NCBI GenBank assembly: GCA_963812075.1
Contig: CAWETN010000007.1
Coordinates: 310,001-374,000, forward strand
From: JAMXLO01 sp963812075
Lineage (GTDB): Bacteria > Pseudomonadota > Alphaproteobacteria > Acetobacterales > Acetobacteraceae
Reading direction: 5' to 3'
DNA length: 64,000 nt
Both the position numbers and the translations under genes were made by a program. Below are positions 45,690 through 53,342 of this stretch, in pieces (the stretch's first letter is position 1; each line of letters begins with the position of its first letter). The notes under the pieces were generated by a model. The model worked only from the letters and a program-made list of their open reading frames with translations, did no database searches and was not told where the DNA came from.

Positions 45690-45962
45690 CTACGGACACC
45701 CGGTCGGCCGGGTGCGGGTCCGGCGCGCCTGCGGCACCTTGCAGTCGTCGGTTCGCTGTTCATCTGACGCCTTGTCGCTCAGGCGCTCCTTGCCGGTCTT
45801 CCCGACCCCGCTCCCGCCCGGCGATCCGACGTCTCCGCCGGTCGCGGCCAGGGCGGTCGCCGATCCGGTGATCAGCAACAACAGCAACAACAACAACGGC
45901 GCGGACAGACTTCTGCCGCGCGTCCCGCGCCGACACGCCTTGGCGATGGCGGACATGTCCAT
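45690..45962 (-). CDS. Small secreted protein with C-terminal Cys motif
   Basis: About 90 residues from ATG at 45962, no strong ribosome site. A Leu-rich signal segment (SAPLLLLLLLLITGSATALA) is followed by a Gly-rich linker, then ERLSDKASDEQRTDDCKVP and a terminal R.RPTGC. I recall small periplasmic alphaproteobacterial proteins ending with the LSDKASDEQRVD.CKVP..RR pattern, without a function. Located between the kinases (converging) and selB (diverging), independent of both. Confidence 0.6.
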   Translation of the reverse strand: MDMSAIAKACRRGTRGRSLSAPLLLLLLLLITGSATALAATGGDVGSPGGSGVGKTGKERLSDKASDEQRTDDCKVPQARRTRTRPTGCP

Positions 45963-46080
45963 AGCATGCGGAGGCATCGCAGGTTCGGCAAGTCGCTGAG
46001 CGTGCCGCGACCCTTGTCCGGTTTCCCGGAGCACGCTGTACTGCCGGCATGGCGTCTCTTCTCGTGATGGCAGCGACAGC

Positions 46081-47967
46081 ATGATCATCGGCACCGCTGG
46101 CCATGTCGATCATGGCAAGACCGCGCTGGTGAAGGCGCTGACTGGCATCGATGCCGATCGCCTGCCCGAGGAGAAGCGGCGCGGCATCACGCTCGACCTC
46201 GGCTATGCCTACACCGACGCATTCGGCTTCGTCGACGTGCCGGGGCATGAGCGGTTCGTGCACACGATGCTGGCCGGGGCCAGTGGGGTCGACGCCGCGC
46301 TTCTCGTGGTGGCGCTGGACGACGGCGTGATGCCGCAGACCCGTGAGCACGTGCAGATCCTGCAGCTGCTCGGCATCGATCGCGGCGTGGTGGTGTTGAC
46401 CAAGCTCGACCTGGCGCCCGACCGCGTCGCCGAGGTTGCGCAGCAGGTGCGCGCGTTGCTCGCACCGACTGCGCTCGCGCTGGCGCCGCTGCTGCCGGTG
46501 TCCGCGGTGACCGGCGTCGGCATCGAGGCGCTGCGGACGGCGCTGCTGGAACTCGGTCCGCGGCAGCGCGACGCCGATCTGCATCCGCGCCTGGCGGTCG
46601 ATCGCGCCTTCACGCTGACCGGGGCCGGCCTCGTGGTCACCGGCACGCTCGTATCGGGGCGGATCGCCGTTGAGGACCGCCTCGTGCTGTCGCCGCCAGG
46701 GATCGACCTGCGGGTGCGCGCGCTGCATGCGCAGAACCGGCCCGCCGAGACCGCGACCGCCGGCCAGCGGGTCGCGCTCAACGTCACCGGGCCGCGGCTG
46801 TCCAAGCAGGCGGTGACGCGCGGCGACTGGGTGCTGCATCCGGATGTGCACGCACCCACGGCGCGCTTCGATCTCCGCCTCTCGCTGCTGGCCGAGGAAT
46901 CGCGCGCCTTGCGTTCCCATACGACGGTACACCTGCATCTGGGCGCGGCGCATGTGACGGCGCGTGTCGCAGCGCTGGATGCCGAGCGGATCGAGCCGGG
47001 TGACACGGTGCTGGCGCGCCTGACGCTCGACCGTGCGATCGGCGCGCTGGCGCGCGATCGGCTGGTGCTGCGCGACGCGGCGGCAACGCGCACCATCGGC
47101 GGCGGCGTGGTGATCGATCCGTTTCCGCCGCGACGCGGAGGGCGCACGACGGAGCGGCGGGCGCAACTGGCCGCCCTGGACCAACCCGATCCGCTGGCCG
47201 CGCTGTATGACTTGCTGGCATTGCCGCCGGGGTGGACAGACCGGGCGGTCTATCTGCGGGCGCGCAACCTGCCCGCGTCGAAGGTGGAGCCCTCGACCGC
47301 GGTCGAGGTGGGAGACGTCCTGATGTCGCCCGCCGCGTTGGCAGCGATGCGCCAGGAGTTGCCGGCGACGCTCGCCGCGCATCATGCGGCGGCACCGGAT
47401 CAGCCGGGACTGCAGCTGGAACGGCTGCGCACGATGATGCCGGGGCGACCTCCGGCCGCTGCCTTCCGCGCGGTGATCGCCGCGCTGGTCGATCGCGGTG
47501 TCGTCCGACATGACGGGCCATGGCTGCGGCTACCGTCACATCAGGTGACTCTATCGGTGCAGGACGAACGCATATGGCGAGAGGTGCACGACATGATCGC
47601 CGCGGATCGCTTCCGTCCGCCGCGCACCCGCGATCTCGCCCGTGCACTGTCAGTGCCGGAAGCGGCCATGCGCAGGACGCTCAAGCGCGTGCAGCGGATG
47701 GGGCGGCTGATCGAGGTGGCGCCGGACCAGTTCTTCCTCAGCGAGACGGTGGCGGAGATGGCCGGCATCGCCGCCGACATCGCCGCCGGCGCGGCTTCCG
47801 GCACGGTGACCGCGGCGACGTTCCGCGACCAGCTGGCCAACGGCCGGAAGGTGGCGATCCAGGTGCTCGAGTTCTTCGATCGTGCCGGCATCACGGTGCG
47901 GGTCGGCGACGAGAGGCGCGTGCGGGCGGACCGGCGCGGCGCATTCGGTCCGTCAGTCCAGTCCTAG
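46081..47967 (+). CDS. selB: Selenocysteine-specific elongation factor SelB
   Basis: 628-residue translation GTPase that delivers Sec-tRNA(Sec) to UGA codons at SECIS elements. GHVDHGKTALVKALTG (G1), DADRLPEEKRRGITLDLGYA (switch I region typical of SelB), DVPGHERFVHTMLAG (G3) and VVVLTKLDLAP (G4) are at the N-terminus; domains II/III follow, and the C-terminal third has winged-helix repeats (AAFRAVIAALVDRGVVRH; TFRDQLANGRKVAIQVLEFFD), the RNA-binding part. No selA, selD or tRNA-Sec gene is visible around it, so the selenium genes are dispersed. The stop shares CTAG with the convergent SMR gene. Confidence 0.95.
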   Translation: MIIGTAGHVDHGKTALVKALTGIDADRLPEEKRRGITLDLGYAYTDAFGFVDVPGHERFVHTMLAGASGVDAALLVVALDDGVMPQTREHVQILQLLGIDRGVVVLTKLDLAPDRVAEVAQQVRALLAPTALALAPLLPVSAVTGVGIEALRTALLELGPRQRDADLHPRLAVDRAFTLTGAGLVVTGTLVSGRIAVEDRLVLSPPGIDLRVRALHAQNRPAETATAGQRVALNVTGPRLSKQAVTRGDWVLHPDVHAPTARFDLRLSLLAEESRALRSHTTVHLHLGAAHVTARVAALDAERIEPGDTVLARLTLDRAIGALARDRLVLRDAAATRTIGGGVVIDPFPPRRGGRTTERRAQLAALDQPDPLAALYDLLALPPGWTDRAVYLRARNLPASKVEPSTAVEVGDVLMSPAALAAMRQELPATLAAHHAAAPDQPGLQLERLRTMMPGRPPAAAFRAVIAALVDRGVVRHDGPWLRLPSHQVTLSVQDERIWREVHDMIAADRFRPPRTRDLARALSVPEAAMRRTLKRVQRMGRLIEVAPDQFFLSETVAEMAGIAADIAAGAASGTVTAATFRDQLANGRKVAIQVLEFFDRAGITVRVGDERRVRADRRGAFGPSVQS

Positions 47968-48296
47968 GCGAAGGCGAGCAGGACCACGCCGCCACAGATC
48001 AGCGTGATGGCGGCGACGTGCTGCGCACCCAGCACCTCGCCGAACGCGTAGTGTCCGATGAGCGCTGCAGCGACATAGGAGATGGCGGTGCATGGCAGCG
48101 CGCGCGACATCGGAATGCGGCGCAGCGCGACGATGTAGAATACGGCAGCGCCGCCGTACAGGCAGAGACCGATCAGCGTCCGCCAGTCGAACAGCTGGGC
48201 GATGAAGTCGGCCACGCCCGCACCGGCTTTCAGCAGGGTCTGCCCCGCCATGCTGGTCGCGATGGCAGCGAACAGCGTGACCCAGTAGAACGTCAC
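47964..48296 (-). CDS. Small multidrug-resistance/EamA-like membrane protein
   Basis: 110 residues with four predicted membrane helices: FYWVTLFAAIATSMAGQTLLKAGAG, LIGLCLYGGAAVFYIVALRRI, SRALPCTAISYVAAALIGHYAF and VAAITLICGGVVLLAFA. The RIPMSRALPCTAISYV.AALIG segment resembles ArnE/ArnF-type SMR half-transporters that flip aminoarabinose-phospho-undecaprenol. GTG start overlaps the glycosyltransferase stop (GTGA), so it is translationally coupled. Together with the glycosyltransferase, it may move a glycosylated polyprenyl lipid. SelB ends convergently on the same CTAG. Confidence 0.8.
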   Translation of the reverse strand: MTFYWVTLFAAIATSMAGQTLLKAGAGVADFIAQLFDWRTLIGLCLYGGAAVFYIVALRRIPMSRALPCTAISYVAAALIGHYAFGEVLGAQHVAAITLICGGVVLLAFA

Positions 48297-49297
48297 GCGT
48301 CGGTGTACTCGGCTGCCGCGTTGCGCTCAATCGAGCGCACCGTGCCCTGGGGCTTGCCGTTCGCCGACAGGAAGGTGCGGCCGACATATTCGCCCAGAAT
48401 ACCCAAAATCATCGACTGGATGCCGCCGACCAGCAGAAGCACGACCATGGTCGACGCCCAACCCGAGGGCGTGTCGCGCAGCACCAGAGCCTCAAGGATC
48501 GTCGCCACCGCACCTGCGCTGCCGAGCAGCGCCATGAATGCGCCGGCGTAGATCGCAAGCCGCAAAGGTGCGAGCGAGAAGCTGGTGGCCAGGTTCAGCC
48601 ACAGCCGTATCAGGCGCGCGAGCGTGTAATTCGAAGTACCCACATCGCGTGGCAGGTGGCGCACCTCGATGCTGTCGATCCGCTGCGTTACCTGCATGAT
48701 CAGCCCGTCGATGTACGGATACGGTCCCTGATAGCGGGTCACCGCGCGGACGACGAAGTCCGACATGCAGCGGAACGATGACAGGTAGAGCCCCTTCGGC
48801 TTGTCCAGCAGCCGGTCGGCCACCGCATTGGCAAAGCGGCTGCCGAGGTTGCGCCAGCCGGCGTGCTGCTTGACGCCGTAGCGGGTGTAGACGACGTCCC
48901 AGCGCCCCAGCCGTGCATGGTCGTAGAGGCGAATGACCTCTTCGGGCGGATTCTGCAGGTCGTCGTCCATGGTGATCGTGTAGGCCCCGCGCGCTTGGCG
49001 GAGCCCGGTCATGACCGCGTTGTGTTCGCCGAAATTGCGCGCATGTTCCACATAAGTGAGCGGAATCGCGGTCCGCTGCACCAGCTCGCGGCACACCTCG
49101 GCGGAGTTGTCCGGGCTGCCGTCGTTGACCAGCACGATCTCCAGGCCACCGGCCGGCCGCAATGCCGACAGCGCCTCGACGAGGCGACCGATCGTGGCCG
49201 CGCCGCGATAGACCGGCACGACCACCGACAGGCCGACATCGACACGCGAGGCCGCGGCAAAGGACAGCGGATTGCTCAGCAGGGTGGTGTCACTCAT
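48293..49297 (-). CDS. Family 2 glycosyltransferase, polyprenyl-phosphate type (ArnC/GtrB-like)
   Basis: 334 residues. GT2 core motifs: LSVVVPVYRGAATIGRLV, LVNDGSPDNSAE, ITMDDDLQNPPEEV (DXD-type metal site) and ILGEYVGRTFL at the end. Two C-terminal membrane helices, LAPLRLAIYAGAFMALLGSAG and TMVVLLLVGGIQSMILGILG, are typical of enzymes that load a sugar onto undecaprenyl phosphate. Start ATG 49297 overlaps the methyltransferase stop (ATGA). Its partners are the SMR half-transporter and the methyltransferase, so it probably takes part in envelope glycan or lipid A/hopanoid-like modification. Donor sugar unknown. Confidence 0.88.
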   Translation of the reverse strand: MSDTTLLSNPLSFAAASRVDVGLSVVVPVYRGAATIGRLVEALSALRPAGGLEIVLVNDGSPDNSAEVCRELVQRTAIPLTYVEHARNFGEHNAVMTGLRQARGAYTITMDDDLQNPPEEVIRLYDHARLGRWDVVYTRYGVKQHAGWRNLGSRFANAVADRLLDKPKGLYLSSFRCMSDFVVRAVTRYQGPYPYIDGLIMQVTQRIDSIEVRHLPRDVGTSNYTLARLIRLWLNLATSFSLAPLRLAIYAGAFMALLGSAGAVATILEALVLRDTPSGWASTMVVLLLVGGIQSMILGILGEYVGRTFLSANGKPQGTVRSIERNAAAEYTDA

Positions 49298-50007
49298 GGT
49301 CGCTCCGCGGTCGCCAGCACCGAGCTGCCGGCTGGCAGGCAGAAGGGCAGGCGACGTTCGATCTCGGTGATCGCATGGAATGTCGCATCGATCCATGTCG
49401 GAAAGGCGGCGACGTCCGAGGCGGCGCGATCGCGCGCCCTCAGCTTGCGCTGGGCGACCACGAGCGGCAGCAGCAGCCCGTTCCAGTAGGTCGCGCGGAC
49501 GTCGACGAAGCCCGCCGCCCGCAGCTCTGCTGCAAGCCGGCCCGCGGTGGTGCGGCGCGCGTTGTGCACCTGCCGATCATGCGCCGAAAGCAGCCACCGG
49601 TACGCCGGCATATTGACGATGAGCCTTCCGGCGGGTCGCAGCACGCGGCGCAATTCGGACAGGGCCTTCGCAGGCTCCACCGCCGCATGGCACAGCAGAT
49701 CCGCGGCGATCGCGACGTCGAAGGCCTGATCGGCGAACGGCAGCGCATCGATGCTGCCGCGGGCCACCGGCACGCCGGCCTTCGTCGCCGCCCGGCGCGC
49801 CGCCGGCTCGGTCAGTTCGAGCCCGGTCAGCCGCAGGTCGCGGCGGACAGACCGTAGGTGCGCAAGCAGCCCGCCGGTGCCGCAGCCGGCGTCCAGCACA
49901 GCGCCGCCTGCATCGTCCAGCGCCGCGGTCAGGCGCCGGTGCAGGGCGCGGTACCACCACATACTGCTCTCGGCCGCGTCCATCCTGTCGTATTCGGCCG
50001 GCTCCAT
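49294..50007 (-). CDS. SAM-dependent methyltransferase, type 11
   Basis: 237-residue class I methyltransferase: AVLDAGCGTGGLLAHL (motif I), LTGLELTEPAARRA, GSIDALPFADQAFDVAIAADLLCHAA (motif II with post I), and SELRRVLRPAGRLIVNMPAY. The substrate is probably a small sugar or lipid given its operon. Start ATG 50007 (MEPAEYDRMD). First gene of the methyltransferase-glycosyltransferase-SMR run, linked by ATGA. Divergent from a DMT transporter gene 88 bases away. Confidence 0.85.
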   Translation of the reverse strand: MEPAEYDRMDAAESSMWWYRALHRRLTAALDDAGGAVLDAGCGTGGLLAHLRSVRRDLRLTGLELTEPAARRAATKAGVPVARGSIDALPFADQAFDVAIAADLLCHAAVEPAKALSELRRVLRPAGRLIVNMPAYRWLLSAHDRQVHNARRTTAGRLAAELRAAGFVDVRATYWNGLLLPLVVAQRKLRARDRAASDVAAFPTWIDATFHAITEIERRLPFCLPAGSSVLATAERP

Positions 50008-50095
50008 CGCCTCGCTGCCTCGGTTCGGCGCTGATTGCCTTGCCGTTGTGGCGTCCACAAGGCAAGGATGCGGCGTGCAGCGGGGGAGCGGGCCG

Positions 50096-51055
50096 GTGGC
50101 TGACGTCGTGCCGCAGGTTGTGGCGGCGCGCGCGCCGCGCATCCTGACAGACAACGCATCGGACACGTTGCGCGGCATCGCGCTCGCCGTTCTGGCCTAC
50201 CTGATCTGGACCCTGGGCGACGTAACGGCGAAGCTGGTGCTGCCCGCTGTCGGCGTCGCCGGAGCCATGCTGTGGCGCGGGCTGTTCGGCATGGCGACGG
50301 TCGCGGCCTTGACGGTGGCCCGGCCCGGCACGGCTGGCTGGCAGCGGCTGGTGCCGCGCCGCTGGGGCTTCGTGCTGGCGCGCAGCGCGCTGTCGTCGTT
50401 CGTCTCGGTGACGTGGTACATCGCGTGGCTGTCGATGAGCCTCGCGGACACCTATGCCGTCGGCTTCACCGCACCGCTGATCATGACCCTGCTCGCCATA
50501 CCCATGCTGGGCGAGCGGATACGCTGGCGCCGGGCGCTCTCGACGCTGGTCGGCTTCGGCGGGGTGCTGATCATGCTGCGCCCCGGCGGCGAGCTGTGGA
50601 CGCCGGTCGTGCTGCTGCTGCTCATCGGCACGCTGGTCATGGCGCTGACCCGCATCATGACGCGCCAGCTTACCACGACCGAGACCCCGGAATGCCAGGC
50701 GTTCTGGCTGCTGGTCTGTCACACCGCCACAGGGTTCTTGCTGCTGCCCAGCTTCCCAGGCTCGGGCGTCATCGGCACCTCCGGCTGGCTGGCACTGGCT
50801 TTCCTCGGTTTGTCCAGCGGGCTCGCGCATTGCGTGTTTGCCCGCAGCTACGCGCTGGCGCCGGTATCGGCGCTCGCACCCTATGAGTACAGCATGCTGC
50901 CCTTCGGCATGGTCGCGGGCTTCCTGGTGTTTGGCGAATTGCCGTCGTGGAACACGCTGCTCGGCGCCGCGGTGGTCGCCGCCTCCGGCACCTACAACCT
51001 TTACCGCGAGCGCGTGCGTCGCGCAGAGGAGGCGGCGGCGCAGGCGGCCCTTTAG
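50096..51055 (+). CDS. EamA/DMT-superfamily transporter
   Basis: 319-residue membrane protein of the 10-TM drug/metabolite transporter family, two EamA repeats: LRGIALAVLAYLIWTLGDVTAKL, LGERIRWRRALSTLVGFGGVLIM, SGLAHCVFARSYALAPVSALAPYEYSMLPF, VFGELPSWNTLLGAAVVAASG. RhaT/YdcZ-like exporters share this layout; substrate unassigned. The start is GTG at 50096 with GGGGGAG about eight bases upstream. Its stop overlaps the convergent DUF4139 gene stop by four bases. Confidence 0.88.
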   Translation: MADVVPQVVAARAPRILTDNASDTLRGIALAVLAYLIWTLGDVTAKLVLPAVGVAGAMLWRGLFGMATVAALTVARPGTAGWQRLVPRRWGFVLARSALSSFVSVTWYIAWLSMSLADTYAVGFTAPLIMTLLAIPMLGERIRWRRALSTLVGFGGVLIMLRPGGELWTPVVLLLLIGTLVMALTRIMTRQLTTTETPECQAFWLLVCHTATGFLLLPSFPGSGVIGTSGWLALAFLGLSSGLAHCVFARSYALAPVSALAPYEYSMLPFGMVAGFLVFGELPSWNTLLGAAVVAASGTYNLYRERVRRAEEAAAQAAL

Positions 51056-53058
51056 AGCCGCAGAGACCCGGCAGCCTCCGCCAAGGCTGCATGCGCCGTG
51101 TCGGCCGCGGCATTGGCCTGCTCCAGCGCCTGGCCGAGCTGCTCCAGTTTCGTCTCGTTCGCATCGAGTGCCCGCGTCAGCCGGGCGTGCAGCGCGTCGT
51201 TCGGCGCAACCGCCGCGAGGTTGCGCCGGATGCGATCCTCGTCCTGCTGGATCGTGTCTTGCTGCGTTTTCAGCTGCGCCACTCTCGCCTGCTTCGCCGC
51301 CTCATCCTGACGCAGCGCAGCGAGATGCTGCAGTGCGGCGCGCGCCGCCGGCGCCAGCGCCTGCTCGTTCAGCAGCCGCACGACAACCGCGGCGTCGTCC
51401 GCCAGCAGCGCGGTGTCCTCGCGCTCAAGCCGATCGATGAACGCGGTGAGCGTGCGCACCTCGCCCGGCCTCAGCGCCACCGGTACGCGCCATGCGGTCG
51501 CTGTCTGCTCGATATCCGTGATGGGGCTGCCCTCCAGCGTCAAGTTACGATCGCCCTGCCGGGGTATTTCCACCAGGACGCGGCGCGACTCGTCGGCCGG
51601 GGCGCCGATCGTCACCCGCAGCACCTCGCGCTGCCGTGTTGCAATGTGCAGCACGCCCTGTGCGGCGGTCAGCGAGGCAAGGCTGGTCTCGCCCGTGTTG
51701 CTGCGCTCCACCGTTGTGCGCAGGTCCTGCGCGAATGACAGCAGCCGGCGCTCGCCGGGCGGCAGGCCGCCGAGCCGGGCGTCGCCGGCGAAGGTGGCCG
51801 CGCCCGCGGCGTCGTACAGCGTCAGCACGCCGGCCGGCAGCGACGATCCGGTGTCGTTGGTGATGCGGATCGCGGACAGCGGGTGCGCGTCGCTGCCGAC
51901 GGCGAGGTCCACGCGCTCGGCTGGAATGCTGCGGTCGATGATCGGCACACTGGCCGTGTGGCCGGCCGCGAGCACCACGGGTGTGGGTAGCTGGAAGGTA
52001 GTCGCTTCGACGCCTTCGGCGGCCTGCACCTGGTCCGCTGGCTGGGCCATGGCCTCCTGCTGCGGCACCATGGCCGGTGCCGGCGGAGGCGCCGCGGCAT
52101 ATCCGCGCACTGCGCCGGCAGGGGACGGCGCCTTCTGCAGTGCCAGCACCGCAGCGCGGGCGCGGGTATCCACACCTGGCAGAATGCGGCCCAGGATCTC
52201 CACCGGCACCTCGGGGCGCTCCACGAAGTAGCTCTGGTAGATCGCCTGGCGGAAGGTGACCGGATTGCCGTACTGCAAGGTCAGCGCGACGCCGTCCCAG
52301 GCGGCGCCTGACTGATTCTCCAGCACCGCCCATCCTTGAAGGCGCGCCGGGTCGCCGTCCTTCGCCGGCAGCACCAGCCGGTACGACGTCTTCCACAGCG
52401 GTGCCGCCGCGACATAGCCGACGCGTACCGTGCGATGGCCGTCGCCGGTACTGCGCAGCGTGACGTGGCGCAGGCTGCGGTTCGCCTCGCGCCGCAGCGA
52501 ATCGAGCGCCTGGCCGATGCGCGCGCGCAGCGCTGGATCGCTCACCTGGACACTGTCGGCCTCCTCCAGCACGAACTGGCGCATGCCGTCGACGCCCAGG
52601 ATGGTGACGCGGGTCCGCTGCAGCGTGGCCTGCGGCTGGCCGGGCGGTGCCGGCACCGCCTCGGTGACCCGCTCAGCGTGCACGATGCGGCCGTTCATCG
52701 GGCGGGGCCCCTGTACCGCGATCTCCACGCCCTGCAGGCTGTTCAGGGTGTCGACCGACGAACGCAGCGCATCGGCCCCGAACGGCACGTTGCCGAACTC
52801 CGCCCTGGTGTTGTCGCGGCCCGGCAGTTCGATGGTGCCGACCGCACCGGTGCTGTCGAACACCACGAGCGACGTCAGCAGGTCGTCCACCTGGTCCAGC
52901 GGAACGTCGAGACCAAGGGTCGCCGCGCCGTCCACGTCGGCTTCGTATTCGAAGTAGCCGACACCGGCCGACGACAGCATCACCCGCTTCAGCGAAAGAT
53001 CGGCTGCCGTCGCCTCGGTGGTGCCGAGAAGCAGCAGCGCCAGGAGCACGCGTCGCAT
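51052..53058 (-). CDS. DUF4139-domain protein, periplasmic
   Basis: 668-residue protein with signal peptide 1-19 (ATA). SLKRVMLSSAGVGYFEYEA and later SYRLVLPAKDGDPARLQGWAVLENQSGAAWDG, then the TLQYGNPVTFRQAIYQSYF region belong to the DUF4139 family (COG5316, mucoidy-inhibitor-like), whose biochemical role is unknown. The middle carries a Pro/Ala-rich linker (APSPAGAVRGYAAAPPPAPA). The last ~110 residues are Ala/Gln-rich helices suited to coiled coils. AGAGGA five bases before ATG 53058. Terminal stop overlaps the DMT gene. Confidence 0.8.
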   Translation of the reverse strand: MRRVLLALLLLGTTEATAADLSLKRVMLSSAGVGYFEYEADVDGAATLGLDVPLDQVDDLLTSLVVFDSTGAVGTIELPGRDNTRAEFGNVPFGADALRSSVDTLNSLQGVEIAVQGPRPMNGRIVHAERVTEAVPAPPGQPQATLQRTRVTILGVDGMRQFVLEEADSVQVSDPALRARIGQALDSLRREANRSLRHVTLRSTGDGHRTVRVGYVAAAPLWKTSYRLVLPAKDGDPARLQGWAVLENQSGAAWDGVALTLQYGNPVTFRQAIYQSYFVERPEVPVEILGRILPGVDTRARAAVLALQKAPSPAGAVRGYAAAPPPAPAMVPQQEAMAQPADQVQAAEGVEATTFQLPTPVVLAAGHTASVPIIDRSIPAERVDLAVGSDAHPLSAIRITNDTGSSLPAGVLTLYDAAGAATFAGDARLGGLPPGERRLLSFAQDLRTTVERSNTGETSLASLTAAQGVLHIATRQREVLRVTIGAPADESRRVLVEIPRQGDRNLTLEGSPITDIEQTATAWRVPVALRPGEVRTLTAFIDRLEREDTALLADDAAVVVRLLNEQALAPAARAALQHLAALRQDEAAKQARVAQLKTQQDTIQQDEDRIRRNLAAVAPNDALHARLTRALDANETKLEQLGQALEQANAAADTAHAALAEAAGSLRL

Positions 53059-53121
53059 TGCATTCCTCTGTTCTGTGGCCCGACAGTAGCGGTAGGCCAC
53101 CACTTCGTACGGTGAACAAGC

Positions 53122-53316
53122 GTGAGCCTGTTCGACGCCATGTCCAGCACCGACCTGCAGGCGGCGAGGATCGTGACGGGTACGACGATGGCGGCGTTTC
53201 TCGCGGTCGGACTGGTTCCCAGCCTGCGCGCACATACTGGCAGGATCAGGGCGGCGCTGCTCGCCCTCTACCTGTCGGCCTGCGTCGTGTTCGTCGCCTG
53301 GGTTCTGCTGCGATGA
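53122..53316 (+). CDS. Small membrane protein, two predicted helices
   Basis: 64 residues from GTG (an ATG at 53140 shortens it by six). Two hydrophobic stretches: IVTGTTMAAFLAVGLVP (about 18-34) and ALLALYLSACVVFVAWVLL (about 45-63) separated by a basic loop RAHTGRIR. Similar two-helix proteins occur widely; I assign no function. It lies divergent from the DUF4139 gene and converges on the chemoreceptor gene. Confidence 0.6.
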   Translation: MSLFDAMSSTDLQAARIVTGTTMAAFLAVGLVPSLRAHTGRIRAALLALYLSACVVFVAWVLLR

Positions 53317-53342
53317 GCGCGAGCCGTGACCGCGCAGCGCCT

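Noticed and set aside
45690..48300. tRNA-Sec gene near selB
   Set aside because: Looked for a long-arm tRNA-like structure on both strands by eye and saw none; a covariance search would be needed to exclude it.
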